Shown here piece by piece: positions 53,901 to 60,863 of a stretch of 64,000 nucleotides of DNA (position 1 is its first letter; each line of letters starts with the position of its first letter). The stretch comes from [Empedobacter] haloabium (GTDB taxonomy: Bacteria; Pseudomonadota; Gammaproteobacteria; Burkholderiales; Burkholderiaceae_D): contig CP136508.1 of NCBI GenBank assembly GCA_008011715.2, positions 2,666,001 to 2,730,000 of the forward strand, given 5' to 3'. The position numbers and the translations under genes are program-made. The notes under the pieces are model-generated. The model was not told the origin of the DNA. It was given only the letters and a program-made list of their open reading frames with translations, and made no database searches.

Positions 53901-54019
53901 GCGGCTCGGTCAAGATGTGGCTGAACCATCCGACTTGGCTGCCCAGCATGGAAGGCACGCTCACGTATGGCACCGTGCGCTCGCCAAATATTTACACATA
54001 TATACGAGAGATGTACTGA
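50909..54019 (+). CDS. mshQ: MshQ-like large secreted adhesin of the MSHA locus (DUF6701-type C-terminus)
   Basis: 1036 residues, ATG at 50909 (a second Met lies 4 codons on). Signal peptide MRRCMLLARLLTACLLLATSPARA. N-terminal beta-sandwich region (SYAGYVNFTGTQETLRAR to about 300), a DUF11-like domain (VDGPLIESTPTTYTITVTNNG, about 315-430) and a C-terminal half of repeated beta domains ending with DUF6701-like segments (RAAEVAGWDNVT, GTLNTFNGWYDSTSDSSSAFAAADV, LNHPTWLPS). MshQ likely sits at the pilus tip or surface as receptor-binding protein. Frequent DG/NG and Cys pairs suggest a stable extracellular fold. Length is within the range seen for MshQ. Confidence 0.88.
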   Translation: MRRCMLLARLLTACLLLATSPARADTPITLFKSYAGYVNFTGTQETLRARSNGSDACALVKSLSMTLSGIPSGATVLAAYLYWAGSGATPDYTITFDDQSYTAPTNRQYSSATVGYNFFAGAVDVTERVKARGNATYTASGLSVDSSSLFCSVQGVLGGFQLLVIYDSNSKGDPFRVLNVYEGFQYIRNSRVELTLANFLTPSPVGTGRVGHITWEGDSTLGQDGENLSFNGVAMKDSLNPVGNQFNSVSNINNDQTSYGIDFDAYTVASPTIAAGQTSAKTIYESGADLVLMNAEIIAAPNVLATDRAIAMTVDGPLIESTPTTYTITVTNNGPLAESGPIVVQDMLPASLIVGTPTGSGWTCGKDGQKVTCTYDRSKTMAVGETLPPITIPVTPVRGVTGLITNSASVGGPLFDYYDANNTATVSVRAGVADFTPQFMYTDSICVHGKPFGDPAQTCKPVNFDPSLANTDLRMFISYVVKGVPTAMANNDTTLPMKFALSCHNPTTNAGVRATYNISSTVLTLPLCEPNGAIPAQASPTWSGLNNIVFGGQTPSTKVEFQLRYQDVGRVELLMSDKDGRMGTTGSFVSRPEKLVLLPSSMNTAKTPTSATETRFVRAGEQFSMSVQARMVGLSTPAPNFGRETEPVAVAVIATPAKIEGGAPLPAMVADRVPDDWFKPVTMRGSFGAFSGGAASGSDFAYDDVGVLQLDAQLVSRDYLGSGNVFAASVNVGRFYPAWFNVTVTGPMECVPAAGCPTGVTAPVSEIKTMAYSGQPFSYKVSAMGMANTVLRNYRLELAHDVNLGAYTAPNGTTVQDTPVSGTTKSVFGGTTTLTASRFTAGEASATATYTFPSAVSYARGSTASSWALPISAYLRAAEVAGWDNVTSKRGSATVEGGVRIVAGRTYVPSMQAAADQAITVPVKAQFYGTLNTFNGWYDSTSDSSSAFAAADVAFSSCTALVGASGCRLTPKVDATTSGAYSAGTANVKLAAPGVGSSGSVKMWLNHPTWLPSMEGTLTYGTVRSPNIYTYIREMY

Positions 54020-54154
54020 AGCATGTCTTTTCGCCATTGCCTTGCATGGCGGAGTCCATAAAATGTCGCGCACGGCGCACGCCTGGGCGGGACAGACGGC
54101 TCATCTTGAATATAATCAAGGCGCAAGCCACCAACATCGGAGCAGACGACACGC
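54020..54154 (+). promoter_or_regulatory. Internal promoter region before mshI
   Basis: The 135 bases between mshQ and mshI contain a perfect -10 hexamer TATAAT at 54111-54116, 39 bases before mshI, with no good -35 at 17 bases upstream (CGGGAC). The gap and the -10 suggest that mshI to mshN form a second transcription unit. Confidence 0.5.
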
Positions 54155-55102
54155 ATGGCGTTCTGGCACAAGGCAAGGAAGAAGGACGGCTGGCTGGCGA
54201 TGGTGCCGGCGGGCGAGGGTGTGCACGCGGCCGTGGTGCGGCGCGGCGGCGCCGGCAAGCCAACCGTGCTGGCCTGCGCCTTCCATCCGGGTGGCATCGA
54301 TGAGCTGGCGGCGCTGCTGACGCGGGTCGGCCGCGAGCTGCATGCCGGCCAGCACCATTGCGCCAGCGTGCTGCCGTTCGGTGCCTACCAGCTGCTGTCG
54401 CTGGATGCGCCCAACGTGCCGGCCGCCGAGATGAAGACGGCCGTCGGCTGGCGCCTGAAGGACATGATCGACTTTCCCGTCAGCGATGCCACCATCGACG
54501 TGGTCGACATTCCCGTCGCCAGCAACGGCGCCACCCACAATCACCACGTGTTCGCGGCGGTGGCGCGCAACCCCGTCATCGAGGCGCACCAGAACCTGTA
54601 TGCGGAAGCCAAGGTGCCGCTGGAGGCCATCGACCTCGCCGAAATGGCGCAGCGCAATATCTCGGCACTGCTGGAGCCGGAAGGACGCGGGCTGGCGATG
54701 CTGTCGTTCGACGCCGGCGGGGGCCTGCTGACCGTCACGTTCAAGGGCGAGCTGTACCTGGCGCGCCGGATGGACATCACCTTGGCCCAGGTGGAAGGTG
54801 CGGCCGAGCAGCGCCAGCAGCACTTCGACCGCATCGCGCTGGAGCTGCAGCGCTCGCTGGACAACTTCGAGCGGCAGTTCCAGTACGTGGCCGTGTCGAA
54901 GCTGGTGCTGGCGCCCACTGGCGGCACCAGCCTGCACGATTACCTGTCCAGCAATATGTACCTGCCGGTCGACATGCTGGACCTGGACACCGTGCTGGAC
55001 CTGGAGCAGGTGCCGCAACTGCGCGATCCGGTCATGCAGAACGGCTTCTTCCTGGCCGTGGGCGCGGCGCTGCGCGAGGCTGGCACGGGAGCGGCCGCAT
55101 GA
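54155..55102 (+). CDS. mshI: MSHA biogenesis protein MshI (PilM-like)
   Basis: 315 residues, ATG at 54155. Cytoplasmic PilM/MshI pattern: KKDGWLAMVPAGEGVHAAVVRR, VLPFGAYQLLSLDAPNVPAAEMKTAVGWRLKDMIDFPVSDATID, LSFDAGGGLLTVTF (actin-like nucleotide site) and NGFFLAVGAALRE near the end. It would bridge MshE and the membrane proteins. Overlaps the next gene by ATGA. Confidence 0.9.
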   Translation: MAFWHKARKKDGWLAMVPAGEGVHAAVVRRGGAGKPTVLACAFHPGGIDELAALLTRVGRELHAGQHHCASVLPFGAYQLLSLDAPNVPAAEMKTAVGWRLKDMIDFPVSDATIDVVDIPVASNGATHNHHVFAAVARNPVIEAHQNLYAEAKVPLEAIDLAEMAQRNISALLEPEGRGLAMLSFDAGGGLLTVTFKGELYLARRMDITLAQVEGAAEQRQQHFDRIALELQRSLDNFERQFQYVAVSKLVLAPTGGTSLHDYLSSNMYLPVDMLDLDTVLDLEQVPQLRDPVMQNGFFLAVGAALREAGTGAAA

Positions 55103-55806
55103 GCCAGCAGATCAACCTGTTCAACCCGCGCTTCCAGAAGCAAAAGCGCTACCTGACGGCGCCGGCCCTGGTGCTGATGCTCGGCGCTGCGCTGTTCGGC
55201 TCGCTGGCCTTCGCCGTGGCGGCGCGCGGCCGCGTCGTCACGCTCGAGAAGGAGGTGGCCCGGCTGAACGAGCAGGTCAAGGCCGCGGAGACGCGGCGCG
55301 ACACGGCGCTGGCGCAACTGGTGCCGCGTTCCAAGGATGCGGCAGTCGAGTTGCAACTGACCCAGGCGGAGGCCGAGAACCGCGCGCTGCACGGGGTGGC
55401 CGACATCCTGGAACAGAACCGGGTCGGCAACCCGCACGGCTATTCCGAATACTTCCAGGCGCTGGCGCGCGGCCGGGTCAGCGGCCTGTGGCTGACCGGC
55501 GTCGAGATCGACGGCGCGCAGGCCGATATTGGCCTGCGCGGGCGGGCCCTGCAGGCCGAACTGCTGCCTGGCTACCTGAACGGTCTGGCGCGCCAGCCTG
55601 TACTGCAGGGCAAGGCGTTCGGCCATGTGGAGATCGCCCGGCCGGTGCTGAGTCCTCAAGCGCAGGCGCAGGCCACCCCGCCAGCCGCCGCAGCGGCCGC
55701 ACCGGCGGCGCCGGCCGCGCCCCCCGCCGCGGTGGACGCGCCCTACGTCGAATTCACGCTGCAGGCGGCTGGCACGCGCACGCTGGGGCAGGGAGGCACG
55801 CCATGA
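55099..55806 (+). CDS. mshI2: PilN-like MSHA protein (MshI2)
   Basis: 235 residues, ATG at 55099. It starts QQINLFNPRFQKQKRYLTAPAL, the PilN/MshI2 signature that binds PilM-like partners, followed by one membrane helix (about 21-44, PALVLMLGAALFGSLAFAVA), a coiled coil (VVTLEKEVARLNEQVKAAETRRDTALAQL) and a periplasmic ferredoxin-like region (YSEYFQALARGRVSGLWLTGVEIDGAQADIGLRG). A Pro/Ala linker ends the protein. In the minus-strand operon this region is fused to the PilM part. Confidence 0.87.
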   Translation: MSQQINLFNPRFQKQKRYLTAPALVLMLGAALFGSLAFAVAARGRVVTLEKEVARLNEQVKAAETRRDTALAQLVPRSKDAAVELQLTQAEAENRALHGVADILEQNRVGNPHGYSEYFQALARGRVSGLWLTGVEIDGAQADIGLRGRALQAELLPGYLNGLARQPVLQGKAFGHVEIARPVLSPQAQAQATPPAAAAAAPAAPAAPPAAVDAPYVEFTLQAAGTRTLGQGGTP

Positions 55807-56570
55807 AGGAACAATGGCTGAAGTGGGCCGGCAAGATCGATGCGCTGTCGGTGCGCGAGCGGGTGCTGATCGCGCTGGGCGGCGTGGCCGCCATCGTGTC
55901 GCTCGTGTACTTCGGCTTTACCGACCCGGCCAACGCGCGCGAGCGCACGCTGCGCACATCGATCATGCAGCAGCGCGCGCGGCTGGCCGCCATCAACGTG
56001 GAACTGGGCCAGAAGCTGGAGGCGGCCCGGGCCGATCCGGACGCGGCCGCCCGCCAGCGGGTCGCGACCCTGACCGCCGACAACGCCGCGCTGCGCGCAT
56101 CGCTGCGCAACACGCAAAAAGCGCTGGTGCCGCCCGCGCGCATGAGTGCGCTGTTGCAGCAGATGGTGCAGCAGAACGCGCGCCTGAAGCTGGTGTCGCT
56201 GAAGACCTTGCCGCCGGCCGGCACGACCGACGGCAACTTCGCCGACGTGCCCGCGGACCCGACCGGCCCGGCCTTGCCGGTGACGAGCCTGACGACCACG
56301 CCGCCCGGCGCCGCCCCGGCGCCGGTCGCGCCGGCGCCGGCGGTGCCCGAGGCGGACGACAAGGCCGGGCCGCTGCTGTACCGCCATGGCGTGCAGGTGG
56401 TGCTGCGCGGTGCCTACGGCGACATGGTGAACTACATGGAGGCGCTGGAACGCATGCCGGCCCAGGTGTTCTGGGGCCGGGCGGTGCTGGACGCGACGGA
56501 GCACGACAAGACCACGCTGACCCTGACGTTGTACACGCTGAGCCTGGACGAGAAATGGATAGCCCTGTGA
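55803..56570 (+). CDS. mshJ: MSHA platform protein MshJ (PilO/GspM-like)
   Basis: 255 residues, ATG at 55803 overlapping the PilN-like stop. Membrane helix at about 21-42 (LIALGGVAAIVSLVYFGF), then a long coiled coil (RARLAAINVELGQKLEAARADPDAAARQRVATLTADNAALRASL) and a C-terminal GspM/PilO domain (VQVVLRGAYGDMVNYMEALERMPAQVFWGRAVLDA). It pairs with the PilN-like protein. Stop overlaps the mshK start. Confidence 0.9.
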   Translation: MKEQWLKWAGKIDALSVRERVLIALGGVAAIVSLVYFGFTDPANARERTLRTSIMQQRARLAAINVELGQKLEAARADPDAAARQRVATLTADNAALRASLRNTQKALVPPARMSALLQQMVQQNARLKLVSLKTLPPAGTTDGNFADVPADPTGPALPVTSLTTTPPGAAPAPVAPAPAVPEADDKAGPLLYRHGVQVVLRGAYGDMVNYMEALERMPAQVFWGRAVLDATEHDKTTLTLTLYTLSLDEKWIAL

Positions 56571-56953
56571 CGCTTCGTATCCTGCTGGCGCTGGCCGGCC
56601 TGCTGTGCGGGGCCGGCGCCGCCGCCCAGGTGGCCGGCGACCCGACGCTGCCGCCGCCTTCGCTTGGCGATCCTGCCGCCGCGCCCGCGCCAAGCCGGGC
56701 CGCGCTGCCGGAGCTGCAGTCGATCCTCGTCTCGCGCGAGGCAGGCGGGCGCCGCGTCGCCGTGATTAGTGGCGAAATGGTACGGCAGGGCAGCCGCTGG
56801 CATGGCGCCGTGGTCGAGCGGCTGGGCGAGAACGAGGTGGTGCTGCGGCGCGGCCGCGCCACCCAGGTGTTGAGGCTGTACCAGAGCAAGCCGCCGGCCG
56901 TGGCCGTCGTGCCGCCCAAACCCGAGAACAACGCAAAAAAAGAGACGCAATGA
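56567..56953 (+). CDS. mshK: MSHA periplasmic protein MshK
   Basis: 128 residues from GTG at 56567, overlapping mshJ by four bases; an in-frame ATG at 56555 would add MDSP. Signal peptide TLRILLALAGLLCGAGAAAQ, then DPTLPPPS and a small beta domain (LPELQSILVSREAGGRRVAVISGEMV, RLGENEVVLRRGRATQVLRLY) matching MshK/GspC-like connectors to the secretin. Ends in a Lys-rich tail. Overlaps mshL by ATGA. Confidence 0.85.
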   Translation: MTLRILLALAGLLCGAGAAAQVAGDPTLPPPSLGDPAAAPAPSRAALPELQSILVSREAGGRRVAVISGEMVRQGSRWHGAVVERLGENEVVLRRGRATQVLRLYQSKPPAVAVVPPKPENNAKKETQ

Positions 56954-58719
56954 CGAAGCCCGAGAGCAAGCATCCCTTGAGAATCGCCGCGACCCTGGCC
57001 GGCCTGCTGGTGCTGGCCGGCTGCGACACGGCCGCGCGCCGCGATACCTACGACGAGATCAACCGCCAGATGCAGGCGGCCGCCAAGACGACGGCGCAGC
57101 CGGCACCGCCGGGGGCCGTCGAGGCGGCGCTGCTGCCGCCCGCACCCGTGCTGGCGGCGCAGCTGCCGAAGGCCCGCGCCGTGCTGGAGGAGCGCTTCAA
57201 CGTGGCGCTGAACAACGTGCCGGCCCAGCAGTTCTTCAATTCGATCGTGGCGGGCACGCGCTACAACATGCTGATCCACCCGGAGGTGACGGGCACGATC
57301 ACGGCCAACCTGAAGGACGTGACGGTAGCGGAAGCGCTGGACGCGATCCGCGAGCTGTACGGCTACGACTACCGCATCGAAGGCAACCGCATCACGATCC
57401 GGCCGCTGACGATGCAGTCGCGCATCTTCCAGGTCAACTACCTGACGGCCAACCGCAAGGGCAGCTCGAACGTGCGGGTTTCGTCGACCTCGATCAACAC
57501 GGTGGCGACCAACCAGGGCAACAACGCCAACGGCGCCAACTCGGCGCCGGCCAGCAACGGCCAGACCCAGAACGGCATGCCGGGCGGCGCCCAGGCCCAG
57601 CAGGAGGACGCCAGCAACGTCAAGACCACGTCCGATACCGATTTCTGGGGCGAGGTGCGCGCCGCGCTGGAGGCGCTGGTGGGCGGCGCCGAGGACGGCC
57701 GCAGCGTCATCATCAGCCCGCAGTCCGGCGTGATCGTCGTGCGCGCGCTGCCGGAGCAGCTGCGCGCCGTCGAGCAGTACCTGCGCGCGACCCGGCTGGC
57801 GGTGGAGCGCCAGGTGATCCTGGAAGCGAAGATCCTGGAAGTACAGCTCAACAGCGGCTTCCAGTCCGGCGTCAACTGGGCGGCATTCCGCCAGGGCGGC
57901 AACAGCCGCGGCTCGGCCGGCATCCTCACGCCGGGCACGGCGCTGTCCACCCTGAACAACGGCGCGGGCGTGGTCCAGAGCACCGGCGGCGCCAACAGCA
58001 TTTCCGCGCTGCCGGGCACGGCGCTCGGCAGCGCGGCCAGCGCCGCGGGCACGATGTTCGGCCTGGCGTTCCAGACCAGTAATTTCTCCGCGATGATCTC
58101 GTTCCTCGAGTCGCAGGGCACCGTGCACGTGCTGTCCAGCCCGCGCATCGCCACGCTGAACAACCAGAAGGCCGTGCTGAAGATCGGTACGGACGAGTTC
58201 TACGTGACGGGCATCAGCACGACGACGAACTCGAACGTGGGCGGCAACACGACGACGCCGAACGTGACCTTGCAGCCGTTCTTCTCCGGCGTGCTGCTCG
58301 ACGTGACGCCGCAGATCGACGAGGACGGCCACATCATGCTGCACGTGCACCCGTCCGTCAGCGAGGTCAGCACCGTCAACAAATCGATCAACCTGGGCAG
58401 CGCGGGCTCGCTGAACCTGCCGCTGGCGGCGTCCAGCACGTCGGAGATGGACAGCATGGTGCGCGGCAAGGATGGCCAGATCGTCGCCATCGGCGGCCTG
58501 ATGCGCCAGGCCATGAGCAGCGACCGGTCGCAACTGCCGGGCGTCGGCGACGTGCCGGTGCTGGGTTCGCTGTTCCGCAACAAGGACAGCTCGATGCAGA
58601 AGCGCGAGCTGGTGGTGCTGATCAAGCCGACCATCGTCGACGGCGCCGGCAGCATGACGCAGGACATGCAGGACACGGCGCGCCGCTTCCAGCAATTCGA
58701 CCCCGCGCGGAGCCAGTGA
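56950..58719 (+). CDS. mshL: MSHA secretin MshL
   Basis: 589 residues, ATG at 56950. Lipoprotein signal LLVLAGC (Cys about 25). STN/N0-type domain (VALNNVPAQQFFNSIVAGTRYNMLIHPEVTGTITANLKDVTV), an Asn/Gln/Gly-rich insert, then the secretin core: RQVILEAKILEVQLNSGFQSG, VHVLSSPRIATLNNQKAVLKIG, LDVTPQIDEDGHIMLHVHPSVSEV, IVAIGGLMRQAMSSDRSQLPG and VGDVPVLGSLFRNKDSSMQKRELVVLIKPTIV. It forms the outer-membrane channel for the pilus. Overlaps mshM by one base. Confidence 0.95.
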   Translation: MTKPESKHPLRIAATLAGLLVLAGCDTAARRDTYDEINRQMQAAAKTTAQPAPPGAVEAALLPPAPVLAAQLPKARAVLEERFNVALNNVPAQQFFNSIVAGTRYNMLIHPEVTGTITANLKDVTVAEALDAIRELYGYDYRIEGNRITIRPLTMQSRIFQVNYLTANRKGSSNVRVSSTSINTVATNQGNNANGANSAPASNGQTQNGMPGGAQAQQEDASNVKTTSDTDFWGEVRAALEALVGGAEDGRSVIISPQSGVIVVRALPEQLRAVEQYLRATRLAVERQVILEAKILEVQLNSGFQSGVNWAAFRQGGNSRGSAGILTPGTALSTLNNGAGVVQSTGGANSISALPGTALGSAASAAGTMFGLAFQTSNFSAMISFLESQGTVHVLSSPRIATLNNQKAVLKIGTDEFYVTGISTTTNSNVGGNTTTPNVTLQPFFSGVLLDVTPQIDEDGHIMLHVHPSVSEVSTVNKSINLGSAGSLNLPLAASSTSEMDSMVRGKDGQIVAIGGLMRQAMSSDRSQLPGVGDVPVLGSLFRNKDSSMQKRELVVLIKPTIVDGAGSMTQDMQDTARRFQQFDPARSQ

Positions 58720-59612
58720 TGTACGAATCCCACTTCGGCCTGCGCGAGGTGCCGTTCTCCATCACGCCGGACACCAGCTTCTTCTTCGGCAGCCCGCATT
58801 CGCAGGAAGGGCTGAACACCCTGCTGGTGGCGGCCCGCAACGGCGAGGGCTTCATCAAGATCACCGGCGAGGTGGGCACCGGCAAGACGCTGTTGTGCCG
58901 CAAGTTCATGGCGATGCTGGGCGAGGAGTTCGTCACCGCCTACGTGCCGAATCCCTACCTGGAGCCGCGCGCGCTGATGCTGGCGCTGGCGGACGAGCTG
59001 GAGATCACGCTGCCGCGCGACGTCGAGCAGCACCAGCTGGTCAAGTCCTTGACGGCGCGCCTGCTGGAGCTGGCGGCGCGCGGCAAGCACGTGGTGCTGT
59101 GCCTGGACGAGGCGCAGGCGATCCCGATCGACAGCCTGGAGGCGCTGCGCCTGCTGACCAACCTGGAAACGGAGAAGCGCAAGCTGCTGCAGATCGTGCT
59201 GTTCGGCCAGCCGGAGCTGAACGCGCACCTGGCCAGCCCGCAGATCCGCCAGCTGGCCCAGCGCATCACCTTCCATTACCACTTGGGCGCGCTGCGGCGC
59301 GACGACCTCGACTTCTATCTCGCGCATCGCCTGCGCGTGGCGGGCTTCGCCGGCGCGCGCCTGTTCGCCAAGGGTGCCGTCAACGCGCTGTTCCATGCCA
59401 CCGGCGGCATCCCGCGCCTGATCAACATCATCGCCAACAAGGCGCTGATGCTGGCCTATGGCGAGGGCCGCCAGCAGGTCGAGAAACGGCATGTGACGCT
59501 GGCCGCGCGCGATACCATCGGCGCCACCCGGCGCCGCACCTGGCCGTGGTTCGCCGGCCTGGCCGTGGCCGCCTCGCTGGCGGGCGGCATCACGATGGCG
59601 CTGACACGATGA
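58719..59612 (+). CDS. mshM: MSHA ATPase MshM (ExeA-like)
   Basis: 297 residues from ATG at 58719 (TGATG overlap; a GTG at 58716 is also in frame). YESHFGLREVPFSITPDTSFFFG is the ExeA/MshM start; Walker A GEVGTGKTLL (about 47-56), Walker B VVLCLDEAQAI (about 126-136), and a C-terminal membrane helix (about 275-294). Supports secretin assembly. Paralogue of the gene at 42618 in the minus-strand operon. Overlaps mshN by ATGA. Confidence 0.94.
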   Translation: MYESHFGLREVPFSITPDTSFFFGSPHSQEGLNTLLVAARNGEGFIKITGEVGTGKTLLCRKFMAMLGEEFVTAYVPNPYLEPRALMLALADELEITLPRDVEQHQLVKSLTARLLELAARGKHVVLCLDEAQAIPIDSLEALRLLTNLETEKRKLLQIVLFGQPELNAHLASPQIRQLAQRITFHYHLGALRRDDLDFYLAHRLRVAGFAGARLFAKGAVNALFHATGGIPRLINIIANKALMLAYGEGRQQVEKRHVTLAARDTIGATRRRTWPWFAGLAVAASLAGGITMALTR

Positions 59613-60733
59613 GCATCATCAATAAAATGCTGCAGGACCTGGACGCGCGCGGCGGCGCCGGCGCACGGGCGGACGAGCCGGCCCTGCGCCCGGTCGCCGC
59701 CGCGCCGCGCCATGGCCGGCTGGCCATCGCGGCCGGTGCCGGTGCCGGGGTGCTGGTAGCGGCGCTGGCCGGGGTAGCGTGGTATTTCCTGCACACGGTG
59801 CCCGTGCCCGTGGCCGCACCGGTGCCGCTGCGCGGCGGTGCCGCGCCGGCCGCGCCGAAGGCTGCGGCGCCCGTCGCCGCGCCGGCCGTTCCAGCTGCCC
59901 CCGAGGCGCCCGCGACACCGGTAGCGGTCGGCGCCGAACCGGCCGGGCCAGCGCCCGTCGCTCCGGCGCCCGCTGCGAGTGCAGCCGCTGCATCCGGCCC
60001 TGCGGCGCCTGCGCCGGTGTCGACAGCGGAGCAAGACGCTGCCGCGGCGGCGCCAGCGCCACGCGTGCGCCGCCAGGAGCCACGGCCACGCGCGACGCCT
60101 GCCGAACCCACGGCGGGCGCGCGCACGGTAACAGCCGTCACCGTCATCCCGGCTGCCGGCGCGGTCGCCGCGCAGCCCCAGGCGGAAAACAGCTATCGCC
60201 GCGCGCTGGCCGCGCTGCAGGACGGCCGGGTGGCCGATGCCATCGCCGGGCTGGAGCAGGCGGTGGCACTGCAGCCGGGCCACGAGGCGGCGCGCCAGAC
60301 ACTGGCCGGCCTGCTGCTGGAAAACGGCCGCAGCGAGGACGCCCAGCGCCACCTGCAGCTGGGCCTGGGATTGAATCCGAACCAGCCGCAGGTGGCGATG
60401 CTGCTGGCGCGGCTGCAACTGGAAAAGAACGGCCCCGCCGCCGTCGAGACGCTGCGGCGCACGCTGCCGCATGCTGCCAGCAACGCCGACTACGTCGCCT
60501 TCCTGGCCGGTGCGCTGCAACGCCAGCAGCGTCACCGCGAGGCCATCGAGCAGTACGAGGCCGCTCTGCGGCTGGCGCCGCAGAGCGGCGTGTGGTGGAT
60601 GGGGCTGGGGATTTCGCTGCAGGCCGAACGGCGCAACGCCGAGGCCCGCTCGGCCTTTACGCGCGCGCGGCAGGCCGGGTTGACGCCGGAGCTGCAGGCG
60701 TTCGTCGAGCGCAAGCTGGGGCAGTTGGAGTAA
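59609..60733 (+). CDS. mshN: MSHA TPR protein MshN
   Basis: 374 residues, ATG at 59609. Starts SIINKMLQDLDARGG, the MshN signature; one membrane helix (about 38-59, RLAIAAGAGAGVLVAALAGVAWYF), a Pro/Ala-rich linker and at least four TPR units from about residue 192 (NSYRRALAALQDGRVADAIAGLEQAVALQPGHEAARQTL and following). A possible scaffold between platform and secretin. Last gene of the MSHA locus; palindromic repeats follow within 17 bases. Confidence 0.93.
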   Translation: MSIINKMLQDLDARGGAGARADEPALRPVAAAPRHGRLAIAAGAGAGVLVAALAGVAWYFLHTVPVPVAAPVPLRGGAAPAAPKAAAPVAAPAVPAAPEAPATPVAVGAEPAGPAPVAPAPAASAAAASGPAAPAPVSTAEQDAAAAAPAPRVRRQEPRPRATPAEPTAGARTVTAVTVIPAAGAVAAQPQAENSYRRALAALQDGRVADAIAGLEQAVALQPGHEAARQTLAGLLLENGRSEDAQRHLQLGLGLNPNQPQVAMLLARLQLEKNGPAAVETLRRTLPHAASNADYVAFLAGALQRQQRHREAIEQYEAALRLAPQSGVWWMGLGISLQAERRNAEARSAFTRARQAGLTPELQAFVERKLGQLE

Positions 60734-60749
60734 CGCCGCGTCCGGGCTT

Positions 60750-60843
60750 GGGGTCTGTCCCCGCATGGGGACTGACCCCGGTTTTCATCCGGGACGCATG
60801 CGTTGCGAATGAAACCGGGGTCAGTCCCGAAGGGACAGACCCC
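60750..60843. repeat. Second head-to-head pair of GGGGTC palindromes
   Basis: Hairpin A: GGGGTCTGTCCCC (60750-60762) with GGGGACTGACCCC (60767-60779), then GGTTTTCAT. Hairpin B: preceded by ATGAAACC, GGGGTCAGTCCC (60817-60828) with GGGACAGACCCC (60832-60843). CGCATGCG lies in the spacer. The plan equals the module at 26429-26568, with the two halves inverted relative to each other. It fills the 130-base gap between the convergent mshN and HD-GYP genes and could terminate both. Confidence 0.88.
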
Positions 60844-60863
60844 AACCCCGATGCGCCGCAGGC

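Noticed and set aside
50879..54073. Long open frame (about 1060 residues) on the minus strand opposite mshQ
   Set aside because: It mirrors the GC-rich codons of mshQ, has Arg/His/Gly-rich shadow composition and no recognisable domain; mshQ itself has a signal peptide and family motifs.
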